DNA of 64,000 nucleotides from the NCBI GenBank assembly GCA_947259575.1, contig CAMYMU010000039.1, forward strand, positions 1 through 64,000, given 5' to 3'. This DNA comes from an uncultured Ectothiorhodospiraceae bacterium. Its GTDB lineage: Bacteria; Pseudomonadota; Gammaproteobacteria; UBA6429; Thiohalophilaceae. The notes under the pieces were generated by a model. That model worked only from the letters and a program-made list of their open reading frames with translations. It was not told the origin of the DNA and made no database searches. Shown one piece after another: positions 1 to 8,720 of the stretch. Each line of letters opens with the position of its first letter. The stretch's first letter is position 1. The translations under genes were made by a program, and so were the position numbers.

Positions 1-1
1 A

Positions 2-118
2 CAAGGTCACCCGGATGCAATGCATTCACTGATTACTGCCTATAGCGGCGCCATTCCCGGGTTTAAAAAAGATATGGAAAAAGCCGAGTATTGGTTAGAC
101 ATAAAATCTAAACAATAG
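2..118 (+). CDS. Sel1-repeat protein, C-terminal fragment
   Basis: The open frame enters from the left edge and ends with TAG at 116-118. The last 38 residues show one helix-turn-helix unit of the Sel1 (TPR-like) type: an A-x3-L...Y..G spacing, then an acidic helix ending in A.YW. Sel1 proteins are usually secreted or periplasmic interaction scaffolds. Nothing can be said of the missing N-terminus. A plus-strand terminator follows about 75 bp downstream. The family call rests on a single repeat. Confidence 0.6.
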   Translation, partial: QGHPDAMHSLITAYSGAIPGFKKDMEKAEYWLDIKSKQ

Positions 119-150
119 CTATAACAAGGATTAAACCAATACATAAAAAA

Positions 151-170
151 AGCCCGGAAATTTCCGGGCT
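151..170 (-). terminator. Palindromic terminator facing the porin gene
   Basis: A perfect 20-bp palindrome, AGCCCGGAAATTTCCGGGCT, is flanked on its left by a run of A (144-150). On the minus strand it therefore reads as a GC-rich hairpin followed by a T-run. It lies about 85 bp beyond the porin stop codon and is the likely terminator of that gene. Confidence 0.7.
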
Positions 171-194
171 TGTGAGTAAACCTAACGTTGAGCA

Positions 195-220
195 ACGAGC
201 AGTTCCTTTGCTCGTTTTTT
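195..220 (+). terminator. Rho-independent terminator of the Sel1 gene
   Basis: The stem ACGAGC (195-200) pairs with GCTCGT (210-215) across a 9-nt loop and is followed by T at 215-220. The orientation fits termination of the plus-strand Sel1-repeat gene. With the minus-strand palindrome just left of it, this gives interleaved terminators between convergent genes. Confidence 0.7.
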
Positions 221-254
221 CCCTGCCCTCATTATTCTTTAGTAATGACTTTAC

Positions 255-1310
255 TTAGAACTTGTATTCAAAACCAACTGATACAGAGCTTGGATTACCA
301 CCTGTTGGACCACCTACTTCATCACCATGTCCGCCATCAACAGCTTTGAAATCTGCATTCGCATCATTATCAGTCGATCCATAAGCAGCGTAAACTTTCA
401 GGTTTTTGTCCAGGCTTCGGAAGTACCCAACTGAGATTTTGCTAGCACCAGTAGCTGTTGTGCCTTCTGCGTCATCTGCTTCCAGATATTGAACACGAAT
501 ATCTGAACCCTTGCCAACTTTGAATTTGGCATTAAGGCCAATAACATCACGTTGCCATTGAGCTACGGTATCTGAATCAATATTTTCCCATATCGCTCCG
601 ATTGTACCGAATCCAAATTTGTAACCAAGAGATAGCCGTTTAGCGTCACCATTGGCAATAGCACTATGGTTATCCCATGTTTCATAGGCGGCTCCAAGGC
701 GAAAACCACCAAACTTACCCAGCAAGCCTACGCTGGTTACTTTGTTGTCATTATTATCAACACTACCACCTGATCCTTCTGGGTCTACAGCATATTGGGC
801 CTGGAATTTAATTGCATCATTTTTGTATTCATACATGACGGAATTTTTAACGCGCTCATTAAGTTGGTTGCCATTGATATAACCTGCACCCAAAATTGCA
901 CGACGCTCACCAACGGTATCACCAAAGATTCCCCACTTCGAACCAACGGTTTTGAAAGGTGTATCATAAACACCTAGAATGATTTTACCAAAGTCACCTT
1001 TTAGGCCTCCATAAGAATTACGATTTGCAAAATTACCTGCGGATGAATCATCGAATCTTACTTCTTGTTCAAATTGATAAACAAACTTAACACCGCCAGC
1101 TGGAAGTTGACCTTTAACACCGACTCTTGACGAGTTACTGGATACTGAAAAGCCATCAGTAGTTGTTGCACCATCTGTGTCACTGGAATCAGCAGACAGA
1201 TGAACTTTACCGTAGATTTCTAATTTTTCACCCACAACCTGAACAGCTTGAGCCGATATAGGACTAAGCAATGCTGCCGATACAGCTAGTGAAATAAGTT
1301 TCTTATTCAT
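255..1310 (-). CDS. Gram-negative general porin, probably phosphate-starvation induced
   Basis: 351-residue outer-membrane beta-barrel of the Gram-negative porin (Porin_4/OmpC-like) family. It has a cleavable signal peptide (MNKKLISLAVSAALL... ending AQA), an early strand LEIYGKVHLS, the internal VGVKG and GGLKGDFGKIILG strands typical of porin trimers, and a terminal aromatic F (EYKF). I chose the ATG at 1310 because GGGAGA lies just upstream and the signal peptide starts there. The open frame runs 71 codons further upstream but that part has no protein-like features. A Pho box at 1398-1415 reads toward the gene and a terminator follows it. Next to pho/pst genes it is likely a PhoE-like anion porin; the specificity is inferred. 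Confidence 0.88.
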   Translation of the reverse strand: MNKKLISLAVSAALLSPISAQAVQVVGEKLEIYGKVHLSADSSDTDGATTTDGFSVSSNSSRVGVKGQLPAGGVKFVYQFEQEVRFDDSSAGNFANRNSYGGLKGDFGKIILGVYDTPFKTVGSKWGIFGDTVGERRAILGAGYINGNQLNERVKNSVMYEYKNDAIKFQAQYAVDPEGSGGSVDNNDNKVTSVGLLGKFGGFRLGAAYETWDNHSAIANGDAKRLSLGYKFGFGTIGAIWENIDSDTVAQWQRDVIGLNAKFKVGKGSDIRVQYLEADDAEGTTATGASKISVGYFRSLDKNLKVYAAYGSTDNDANADFKAVDGGHGDEVGGPTGGNPSSVSVGFEYKF

Positions 1311-1397
1311 AATTTCTCCCAAATGAGTTGTTGAAATACAACAATGTTGTCTAAAAAACATCGTGCGAGCATGATGTATGCAAATTGCTTCACTTGT

Positions 1398-1415
1398 ATG
1401 AAAGTTAGATGACAG
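1398..1415 (-). promoter_or_regulatory. Pho box upstream of the porin
   Basis: On the minus strand it reads CTGTCATCTAACTTTCAT: two 7-bp half sites, 11 bp apart. The first matches the PhoB consensus CTGTCAT completely and the second at six of seven positions. It lies 88 bp upstream of the porin start codon, a usual distance for a PhoB-activated promoter. Confidence 0.7.
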
Positions 1416-1532
1416 AATTGTGATCAAAATACCAAGGGGAAATGCCATATGAGCAGGAAATCGCCTTTCCAGAAAATGTAAAAAAGCAAACATGCGGGGG
1501 AAAATCACCCACATTTTCGTCACTTTTCTAAA

Positions 1533-1547
1533 TGAGATTTGTTATCA
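1533..1547 (+). promoter_or_regulatory. Fur-box-like site upstream of fbpC
   Basis: TGAGATTTGTTATCA resembles the 7-1-7 Fur operator (TGATAATnATTATCA) at 11 of 14 symmetric positions. It lies 26 bp upstream of the start codon of the iron-type ABC ATPase. This is consistent with iron repression, but the match is imperfect. Confidence 0.5.
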
Positions 1548-1572
1548 TTTAGAATTAGAGCAAGGAATAACG

Positions 1573-2619
1573 ATGAAGCCCGTCCTGGAAGTAAAAAATA
1601 TCGAGTGTCAGTACCGTGACCACATCGTGGTGCATGATGTGTCCCTACATATAAATGAGGGGAACTTGTTATGCCTGCTTGGGCCCAGTGGCTGCGGTAA
1701 AACAACGGTATTAAGGGCGATTGCCGGATTTGAGCCAGTAACCAAAGGTGAGATCCACTTGCGTGAGAAACTGGTCTCGTCTGCGAACAATACCCTTGCA
1801 CCTGAAAATCGTAAAATTGGCATGGTCTTTCAGGACTATGCGTTATTCCCACACATGAATGTACATGACAACGTCGCCTTCGGCTTGCGGGATATGGGCC
1901 CACAAGAGCGCAAGGCGCGTGTAAAAGAGATTCTTGGCGTGGTCGACTTAACTGACTATGGAGATCGCTACGTGCATGAATTGTCAGGCGGCCAGCAACA
2001 ACGTATTGCCCTCGCCCGTGCCCTGGCTCCCAAACCTGATCTAATTCTCATGGACGAGCCGTTTTCTAACCTGGACGTGGAGATGCGTGAGTATCTGAGT
2101 CAGGAGGTACGTAACATCCTTAAGTCACAAGGTGCGACAGGAATTTTAGTCACTCATGACCAGCTTGAGGCCTTTTCCTTTGGTGATCATATTAGTGTCA
2201 TGAACAAAGGTGAAATCGTCCAGCATGATACGGCTTATAACTTATACCACTCCCCCGACAATTTCTTTGTCGCTGACTTTATCGGCCAGGGTGTGTTTCT
2301 GGATGGTACCTTACTGGCACCGGAGAAGGTTGAGACACCGTTAGGTGTCATATCAGGAGACCGAGCCTATGACTGGCCACGTGGCACCCAGGTCAAACTA
2401 TTGATACGTCCGGATGATATTGTTCACGATGAGGATGGTAATCTTGAAGCACAAATCTGTAACAAGGCCTTTAAAGGTGCAGAGATACTTTATACCTTGA
2501 AGCTGCCTACCGGAATTGATGTGTTATCGCTATTTCCCAGCCACCACAATCACGAAATTGGTGAACATGTGAAAATCCGCTTTGCACCCGATCACATGGT
2601 TGCGTTTAAAACAGATTAA
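1573..2619 (+). CDS. fbpC: Iron(III) ABC transporter ATP-binding protein, FbpC type
   Basis: 348-residue ABC ATPase with Walker A GPSGCGKTTVLRAIAG (about residue 40), Q-loop VFQDYALFPHM, signature LSGGQQQRIALARAL, Walker B LILMDEPFSNLD, H-loop VTHDQ and a C-terminal TOBE-like regulatory domain. This is the architecture of FbpC/CysA-type importers, and the YALFPHMNV stretch fits FbpC. The start is the ATG preceded by AAGGA-N6; the frame is open further upstream without a ribosome site. No binding protein or permease gene adjoins it, so it is solitary here. It runs tail-to-tail into phoU with 2 bp between stops. The Fur-box-like site suggests iron control. Confidence 0.85.
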   Translation: MKPVLEVKNIECQYRDHIVVHDVSLHINEGNLLCLLGPSGCGKTTVLRAIAGFEPVTKGEIHLREKLVSSANNTLAPENRKIGMVFQDYALFPHMNVHDNVAFGLRDMGPQERKARVKEILGVVDLTDYGDRYVHELSGGQQQRIALARALAPKPDLILMDEPFSNLDVEMREYLSQEVRNILKSQGATGILVTHDQLEAFSFGDHISVMNKGEIVQHDTAYNLYHSPDNFFVADFIGQGVFLDGTLLAPEKVETPLGVISGDRAYDWPRGTQVKLLIRPDDIVHDEDGNLEAQICNKAFKGAEILYTLKLPTGIDVLSLFPSHHNHEIGEHVKIRFAPDHMVAFKTD

Positions 2620-2621
2620 GC

Positions 2622-3356
2622 TTATTCGTCGTTCTTATGATGATCGCGCGCATCGTTCCCGACTTGTTCGGATGTCGTATGACGCACGTCTTTACCTTTC
2701 ACCAGGTAGATTACGTACTCACAGATATTTCGGGCACGATCACCAATACGCTCAAGGGCACGGGCAGACCACATCACGCCGATAACACGCGGGATAGAGC
2801 GAGGGTCTTCCATCATATAAGTCATTAACTGACGTAAGATATTTTCATATTCCTCATCAACCTTTTTATCCTGCTTCGCAATTTTAACCGCAGCTTCTGC
2901 ATCCATTCTGGCAAAGGCATCGAGTGCATCATGTAGAATCTTTTGCACACGTTCACCCATATGCCCAATACCAAGCAACGCCTTACTCTCTTTAGAATCG
3001 GCTTCAGAAAATTTGAGCGCCATGCGTCCGACACGCTCAGCTTCGTCTCCGATTCTTTCCAGGTCGGTAATCGTTTTAATGATTGCCATCAATAATCGCA
3101 AGTCACTTGCAGCAGGTTGGCGCCTGGCAAGAATGGTTGTGCATTCTTCATCGATGTCGACTTCGAGACGGTTTACTTTATAGTCATTCGTAACCACGAC
3201 CTCAGCCAGGGTCATGTCCATTGTTGTCAGGGCCATAATTGCATCATTGAGCTGCTGCTCAACGATACCACCCATTTGCATAACGCGGTTACGTACGTCT
3301 TCCAGTTCCTGATTAAACTGTTGAGAAATATGGTGGCCTAAATCTGCTTTTTCCAT
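2622..3356 (-). CDS. phoU: Phosphate signalling protein PhoU
   Basis: 244-residue all-helical protein with two PhoU domains. The metal-binding-like motifs are E..R..RMALKF and ERIGD.A.NI.E (IGDEAERVGRMALKFSEA and ALERIGDRARNICEYVIYL). PhoU restrains PhoR signalling when phosphate is plentiful and limits uptake by PstSCAB. It is the last gene of the minus-strand pst operon, 57 bp after pstB, which is the usual place. Length and motifs are normal for the family. Confidence 0.97.
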   Translation of the reverse strand: MEKADLGHHISQQFNQELEDVRNRVMQMGGIVEQQLNDAIMALTTMDMTLAEVVVTNDYKVNRLEVDIDEECTTILARRQPAASDLRLLMAIIKTITDLERIGDEAERVGRMALKFSEADSKESKALLGIGHMGERVQKILHDALDAFARMDAEAAVKIAKQDKKVDEEYENILRQLMTYMMEDPRSIPRVIGVMWSARALERIGDRARNICEYVIYLVKGKDVRHTTSEQVGNDARDHHKNDE

Positions 3357-3413
3357 GACTCCGCCTCTAACGGTTATTCCGTATATTCACGTTGTAAGTA
3401 ATTCTGTTAAACC

Positions 3414-4253
3414 CTATCCGTAGCGACCGGTAATATAATCTTCTGTCTGCTTTTCAGATGGATTGGTAAACAGCGTATTAGTGTCCGCATGTTCAATCAA
3501 TTTACCCATATACATAAAGGCAGTGTAATCAGAGACACGCGCTGCCTGTTGCATATTATGTGTAACAATAATAATAGTATAATTTTGCTTTAATTCATAA
3601 ATTAGTTCTTCAATCTTCAGTGTTGAGATTGGGTCCAGTGCTGATGCCGGCTCATCAAGCAGCATTACTTCCGGTTCTATCGCAATGGCCCGGGCAATAA
3701 CCAGTCGTTGTTGCTGACCACCAGACATACCCAAGGCATTATCATTCAGGCGATCTTTCATTTCATCCCATAGAGCAGCGCCACGTAAAGCCTTTTCAAC
3801 TGCCTCGTCAAGTTTGCGTTTATCGTTAACGCCCTGAATACGCAGACCATAGGCAACATTTTCATAAACTGATTTTGGAAACGGGTTTGGCTTCTGGAAT
3901 ACCATTCCAATACGGCGGCGCAAATTAGCAACATTTACACGCTTATGATAAATATCTTCCTCATGCAGCTTAATCTCGCCTTTTATCTGGCAACCATCGA
4001 CCAGATCATTCATGCGATTAAAACAGCGCAGCAGTGTTGACTTACCACAACCACTAGGACCGATAAATGCTGTCACACGATTCTTTGGAATCACCATGTT
4101 GACGCCATAAAGCGCCTGCGAACTGCCGTAATGCAAATCGAGATTAGATACCTCTAACGCGATCTCTTCATTCGCAAGGTCGCTTGGACCCACTGGTCGT
4201 TCCAGTGCATCCATATTGATACCGTGCGTTCTAGTTTCACTAGCTTCAGTCAT
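3414..4253 (-). CDS. pstB: Phosphate ABC transporter ATP-binding protein PstB
   Basis: 279-residue ATPase of the high-affinity phosphate importer. It has Walker [20 protein letters not shown], the PstB-specific [19 protein letters not shown]-loop, signature [15 protein letters not shown], Walker [14 protein letters not shown] and switch [13 protein letters not shown]. The first 25 or so residues before the fold are longer than in E. coli. It is 30 bp downstream of pstA and is followed by phoU, so translation of the pst genes is probably coupled. Confidence 0.98.
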   Translation of the reverse strand: MTEASETRTHGINMDALERPVGPSDLANEEIALEVSNLDLHYGSSQALYGVNMVIPKNRVTAFIGPSGCGKSTLLRCFNRMNDLVDGCQIKGEIKLHEEDIYHKRVNVANLRRRIGMVFQKPNPFPKSVYENVAYGLRIQGVNDKRKLDEAVEKALRGAALWDEMKDRLNDNALGMSGGQQQRLVIARAIAIEPEVMLLDEPASALDPISTLKIEELIYELKQNYTIIIVTHNMQQAARVSDYTAFMYMGKLIEHADTNTLFTNPSEKQTEDYITGRYG

Positions 4254-4283
4254 GATACTGTCACCATTAAATAAAATATTTTG

Positions 4284-5945
4284 TTAACTTTCCAGGGCTC
4301 TATATTTTTCACGTAAGCGATTTCGGATCTGAATCGCAACAATATTCAACGCAATAATCACTAATACCAGTAAAAGTGATGTTGCATAAACTAACGGTCT
4401 AGCGGCTTCCACATTAGGACTCTGGAAACCTACATCGTAAATATGAAAACCGAGGTGCATGAATTTACGATCGAGATGCACAAAAGGTGCATTGCCATCT
4501 AACGGCAAGGAAGGTGCTAATTTTACAACACCTACCAACATCAATGGTGCAACTTCACCAGCTGCCCGTGCAACCGCTAGAATTAAACCCGTCATGATTG
4601 CGGGGCTAGACATCGGAATTATCGTGCGCCACAACGTTTCGAACTTGGTCGCACCCAGTGCCAGGCTACCTTCACGAATACTCTTAGGTATGCGAGATAG
4701 ACCTTCTTCAGTCGCCACAATCACCACTGGCAGGGTCAATATCGCCAGGGTTAATGAAGACCACATAATGCCCGGTGTACCAAACGTTGGTGCAGGCAGT
4801 CCTTCTGAGAAGAACAGTCGATCAATGTTGCCACCGAGGAAATAGACAAAGAAGCCCAGACCAAACACACCATAAACAATAGAAGGCACACCCGCGAGAT
4901 TATTTACAGCAATGCGAATTGTTCTGGTTAGTGCACCCTGCTTTGCATATTCACGCAAGTATACGGCTGCAATCACACCTAACGGTGTAACCAGAACAGC
5001 CATCAGGATAACCATCATCACGGTGCCAAAAATAGCTGGGAAGACACCACCTTCTGTATTTGCCTCGCGTGGTTCATCGCTGACAAATTCCCAGATATTT
5101 GCAAAATAAGTCCCAAGTTTACTGGGTAGTGACATCTGATTAGGTTGATAAACTTTAACAACTGTCTCAAATTGGATCTCACGTTCCTGGCCATCTGCCG
5201 TTCGTGCGATAAAAGAGTCACGTGTAATATCCTGATTAAGTTCATTGAGGCGCTTCTGAATGACCTCATAGCGAGCGTCTAATGCTTTTCGTTTCGCATC
5301 CAGCTCAGCCAGGTTTTCAGGGGTTAAATCATCATCTAGCTCATAACGCTTTTTCAGTAGGCGTAAGGATTCTAGCCCATGGTTAACTTCACCGATATCG
5401 CTTTTCTGGATCTCAACTATCTCATCATGTAGATCCAGCGCACGCTCTTTTCGCTGCTCAAACTCAGACCACAAAGCATCTTGATCTAATTTTAGTTCGG
5501 TACCATTTTCTTTAATTGAGGTAAGGAAACCATAAAAGTTACCCCACTCACGGCGCACCACGACAAGCGCATCATCTGGGGTGGATTTGTTTTTGATACC
5601 AGGTTCAATGATTAACCGGAAATCTGCACCATAAACATCCCGGTTACCGGTCTTCAGGGTATAGCGGGTAATAAACTCCGCATCGCCTGTTAACTTGTAA
5701 CCGTTATCTATTAAAGTTTGAAACGCAGCTTCTTCTTCACCCCAGACCTCGCCCATCAATCTGATTTCTTGACCCTGCTTATCGGTATAATCCATCTGCT
5801 GTACATCGGCCGGCCAGAAGAATCCAAGACCACGCACCATGATCAAGGCCAGCAAACCGAACACCATAATCAAACTGGCACTAACAGCCGCAGCATTTAG
5901 CCAAATCCAGGGACTACCACTTTTAAACCAATCTTGAACTTTCAT
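4284..5945 (-). CDS. pstA: Phosphate ABC transporter permease PstA, long form with coiled-coil insert
   Basis: 553 residues, against about 300 for E. coli PstA. One membrane segment lies at about 18-40, then about 220 extra residues presumed periplasmic, including a charged coiled coil at roughly 165-245 (E/K/L-rich, RLNELNQD), then the ordinary permease core of five membrane helices. The core has the conserved EGSLALGATKFETLWRTI coupling loop that docks on PstB. It ends 30 bp before pstB and starts 12 bp after pstC. Long forms of PstA and PstC occur together in other gammaproteobacteria; the role of the insert is unknown to me. Confidence 0.95.
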   Translation of the reverse strand: MKVQDWFKSGSPWIWLNAAAVSASLIMVFGLLALIMVRGLGFFWPADVQQMDYTDKQGQEIRLMGEVWGEEEAAFQTLIDNGYKLTGDAEFITRYTLKTGNRDVYGADFRLIIEPGIKNKSTPDDALVVVRREWGNFYGFLTSIKENGTELKLDQDALWSEFEQRKERALDLHDEIVEIQKSDIGEVNHGLESLRLLKKRYELDDDLTPENLAELDAKRKALDARYEVIQKRLNELNQDITRDSFIARTADGQEREIQFETVVKVYQPNQMSLPSKLGTYFANIWEFVSDEPREANTEGGVFPAIFGTVMMVILMAVLVTPLGVIAAVYLREYAKQGALTRTIRIAVNNLAGVPSIVYGVFGLGFFVYFLGGNIDRLFFSEGLPAPTFGTPGIMWSSLTLAILTLPVVIVATEEGLSRIPKSIREGSLALGATKFETLWRTIIPMSSPAIMTGLILAVARAAGEVAPLMLVGVVKLAPSLPLDGNAPFVHLDRKFMHLGFHIYDVGFQSPNVEAARPLVYATSLLLVLVIIALNIVAIQIRNRLREKYRALES

Positions 5946-5957
5946 ATCATCGATTCA

Positions 5958-8552
5958 TCACAATGAGCTGTACTTACGGCGCAGTCGTTGACGCACGATT
6001 TCCGCCATGGTGTTAAACAAGAAAGTAAAGGCAAACAACACAAGCGCCGCCAGGAATAGAACCCGATAGTGTGTGCTATCCACTTCTGATTCAGGCATCT
6101 CAACAGCAATATTTGCTGATAAGGTCCGCATGCCCTGGAAGATACTGAAATCCATCACGGGTGTATTACCTGTAGCCATTAATACAATCATGGTCTCACC
6201 GACGGCACGTCCAAGACCAATCATAACTGCCGAAAAAATACCGGGGCTTGCGGTTAATATCACCACTCGAGTTAAGGTCTGCCATTGCGTGGCACCCAGT
6301 GCGAGTGAACCTTGAATAAGGTGTTTCGGTACTGCAAACAATGCATCTTCTGCGATAGAGAAAATCGTGGGTATCACTGCGAAACCCATCGCCAGCCCAA
6401 CCACAATAGAATTTCGTTGGTCAAACGCAATAGTTGAATCTTTCAGGTACCCAGCAACATCACCATCAAATAACAGACTTTCTACAATAGGTGACAAAAG
6501 CGCACCTATTATTACAACGACAACAATCGATACACCCAGTGTTAGCGCTGACTGATAAAATTCACTCTTTATTTTGTTTAGTTGCTGGCCAAACTTTTCT
6601 GATCTTGTAACCAACAGGAAGGCCCAGGGGAACAACAGGCCAGCAATAACCAGATATAAATTTCTATCTAACCATGGACCTAAATGTTTTCCGTACTGTG
6701 TGATATCACCATCAAACCACCACATCTCTAAATAGGGTCCTAAACTGAGAGTTACCCAACCAATCAAGAGTATGGCCGGAATCAGTAAAGCACCTTCCCA
6801 TCCTTCAGGAACCATAAAACGAAATTTTTGTGGGAGTCTTTGCCAGGTATATGCCGCGATCAAAACACCCACCGGCATTGCTAATAACATCAGGAAAATG
6901 CCTACTAGATTATCCTCAACAAACGGCGCCAGCCATAAACCTGCAAGGAAGCCCAGGATAACTGTCGGCAGTGCTTCCATAATTTCGATAGAAGGTTTAA
7001 CCGTCTTACGCATATTTGGAGACATAAACTGTGCAGTAAAAATGGCACCCATGATTGCAAGTGGCACTGCAATCATCATTGCGTAAAAAGCCGCTTTTAA
7101 AGTACCAAATGAAATAGGCACTAATGAAAATTTGGGCTCAAAGTCATTATCCGCAGATGAGGATTGCCAAAGATACTTCGGTTCTTCATGGCTTTCATAC
7201 CAGACTTTACCCCACAACGAACTCCAGGAAATTTCCGGGTGTTCATTGTCGATCGACCACAAGCTGTATTGATTATTTTTAGTGAACACCGACATTGCAT
7301 TGGCACGTGGTGACAAGGCGATATTGTCTATATTCGCGGAGGATAGCGTTCGCCGTAATATCGTATTCTCTGCAGTGGTGTGGTAAATCCCAAACAAGCC
7401 TGACTCATCGAAAGTAAGAAAACCTTTTCGGTTAAACTCAGGGATAATCTTTACAATGGCCGCTGAGTGACTTTCAAACTCACGGTACTTAACTAGTTGT
7501 TCCTGGTTATTTTCATTTCGTACTAGCGACCACTGTGCCAATTGACCGTCAGAGGTACCAACCAGGATTGAAATGCCACCCGTCAAGGAGTTCAACGCGG
7601 TCAGCTCGGAACCAGAATCGGTAACTGTCAGATGTTGAAGCAGCTTCGGTTCTGCTTTGTCCTGTATGTCAAAGAAAGTGATGTAACCACCTTCACTGGC
7701 CACATAGAGTTCACGCTGATCTTTATCAACTAACAGATGTGTAATTGGGGTGGCCGGTGATGGTAGTTCTATTCCGATCCGTTCAAACGTTTCGGTCTCT
7801 TCCAGCAACGACTCTTCTTTTGTGAACGCTACCAACAATAATCTTTTATCAGCCGTGCCTGCAACAAGAGTGAGACCTTCGTCATTACTCTGTACATCTA
7901 TATGAGTCAGAGCCTCATCCTGTGTATCTATTAGTATAGGTTCCGCTCCTAGTGGAGTTTCGATTACAGGTGTAATCAAGCGTTTATCGTTTGGAAATGT
8001 CACCCTGTACTTGTGTCGATAAACCAGGGCGTGACCATTACTTAGCCCAAGTGCAATAGTTGTGGTTGCAGGGTCTGCGTTACCAAAACTGGTGACGCTG
8101 ACACCCTTTGGAAGATTGGGGACATGAGTGAATTTCGTTTCACCGCTGCGCGTATCGAAGAAAAGAAGCTGACCCGTTTCGGTGACTCGTAAACCAACCT
8201 CATTTTGTTCTTCCATCGCCAGGTGCAGTATCTTTGGCCTGGATGGATCTTCGGTAATTTGATCTTCTGCCGATAGGTCCTGTTTGGACTGTTCAGTGAC
8301 TGCAATAGGTTGACTACTCGCAGAGAGTGAAAAGCTGCTTTCCTGCTTGATTTCAGCGCTATGAAAAATAGGGAAAACAACTACTAACAAGTATGCAAAA
8401 ATCAGTGTTATCGCAATGATGATACTGATACCACCAAAGGCCACGCCAAAGCGCATGAACTTGTCCATAAACATCCGAAAACGGAAATAGAATCCCTCGG
8501 ACTGAATGAGCGAATTTCCGGAATTTTTCTGTTGAGAGTCAGGACTAGGCAT
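5958..8552 (-). CDS. pstC: Phosphate ABC transporter permease PstC, long form with periplasmic repeat domain
   Basis: 864 residues, nearly three times E. coli PstC. An N-terminal membrane helix at about 35-60 is followed by some 370 residues of beta-rich repeats (for example HLLVDKDQRELYVASEGGY and SGLFGIYHTT) suggesting a WD40/propeller-like periplasmic domain. Then comes the permease region with the coupling loop QGSLALGATQWQTLTRVV. The start is uncertain: the ATG at 8552 lacks a good Shine-Dalgarno and lies only 22 bp from a Pho box; the in-frame ATG at 8474 is an alternative. It forms a heterodimer with PstA in the inner membrane. Confidence 0.93.
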   Translation of the reverse strand: MPSPDSQQKNSGNSLIQSEGFYFRFRMFMDKFMRFGVAFGGISIIIAITLIFAYLLVVVFPIFHSAEIKQESSFSLSASSQPIAVTEQSKQDLSAEDQITEDPSRPKILHLAMEEQNEVGLRVTETGQLLFFDTRSGETKFTHVPNLPKGVSVTSFGNADPATTTIALGLSNGHALVYRHKYRVTFPNDKRLITPVIETPLGAEPILIDTQDEALTHIDVQSNDEGLTLVAGTADKRLLLVAFTKEESLLEETETFERIGIELPSPATPITHLLVDKDQRELYVASEGGYITFFDIQDKAEPKLLQHLTVTDSGSELTALNSLTGGISILVGTSDGQLAQWSLVRNENNQEQLVKYREFESHSAAIVKIIPEFNRKGFLTFDESGLFGIYHTTAENTILRRTLSSANIDNIALSPRANAMSVFTKNNQYSLWSIDNEHPEISWSSLWGKVWYESHEEPKYLWQSSSADNDFEPKFSLVPISFGTLKAAFYAMMIAVPLAIMGAIFTAQFMSPNMRKTVKPSIEIMEALPTVILGFLAGLWLAPFVEDNLVGIFLMLLAMPVGVLIAAYTWQRLPQKFRFMVPEGWEGALLIPAILLIGWVTLSLGPYLEMWWFDGDITQYGKHLGPWLDRNLYLVIAGLLFPWAFLLVTRSEKFGQQLNKIKSEFYQSALTLGVSIVVVVIIGALLSPIVESLLFDGDVAGYLKDSTIAFDQRNSIVVGLAMGFAVIPTIFSIAEDALFAVPKHLIQGSLALGATQWQTLTRVVILTASPGIFSAVMIGLGRAVGETMIVLMATGNTPVMDFSIFQGMRTLSANIAVEMPESEVDSTHYRVLFLAALVLFAFTFLFNTMAEIVRQRLRRKYSSL

Positions 8553-8574
8553 CAGACGAGGATATCGATCGTAT

Positions 8575-8592
8575 ATGACAGAAATATTACAA
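8575..8592 (-). promoter_or_regulatory. Pho box upstream of pstC
   Basis: The minus strand reads TTGTAATATTTCTGTCAT: half sites matching the PhoB consensus at five and seven of seven positions with the correct 11-bp spacing. It would allow pstCAB-phoU to be transcribed independently of the strongly terminated pstS message. Its closeness to the annotated start suggests either a very short leader or a later pstC start. Confidence 0.55.
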
Positions 8593-8646
8593 AACGATGG
8601 CGGTTCTCACCAGTTTAGTATGTTTTTTAACCACATTAGAAAAATA

Positions 8647-8664
8647 CTGTCATCGTTTTGTCAT
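8647..8664 (+). promoter_or_regulatory. Pho box in plus orientation between pstC and pstS
   Basis: CTGTCATCGTTTTGTCAT matches the PhoB consensus at 13 of 14 half-site positions with an 11-bp period. It faces the opposite way to the genes around it, pointing toward the 3' end of pstS. Either it extends the pstC promoter array in inverted orientation, or it drives an antisense transcript. Confidence 0.5.
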
Positions 8665-8701
8665 AAAAAAACCCCGCCAGAATAACTCCAGCGGGGCTTT
8701 T
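8665..8701 (-). terminator. Intercistronic terminator between pstS and pstC
   Basis: CCCCGC (8672-8677) pairs with GCGGGG (8691-8696). On the minus strand the stem is followed by seven T (complement of 8665-8671); on the plus strand it is followed by a shorter T-run. It lies about 20 bp after the pstS stop and would attenuate read-through, so the binding protein is made in excess over the membrane components. Confidence 0.75.
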
Positions 8702-8720
8702 AACTTTTAGAATACTTAGC

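Noticed and set aside
1311-1523. 71-codon N-terminal extension of the porin frame
   Set aside because: The signal peptide and a GGGAGA ribosome site lie at the ATG at 1310, and the Pho box lies inside the extension.
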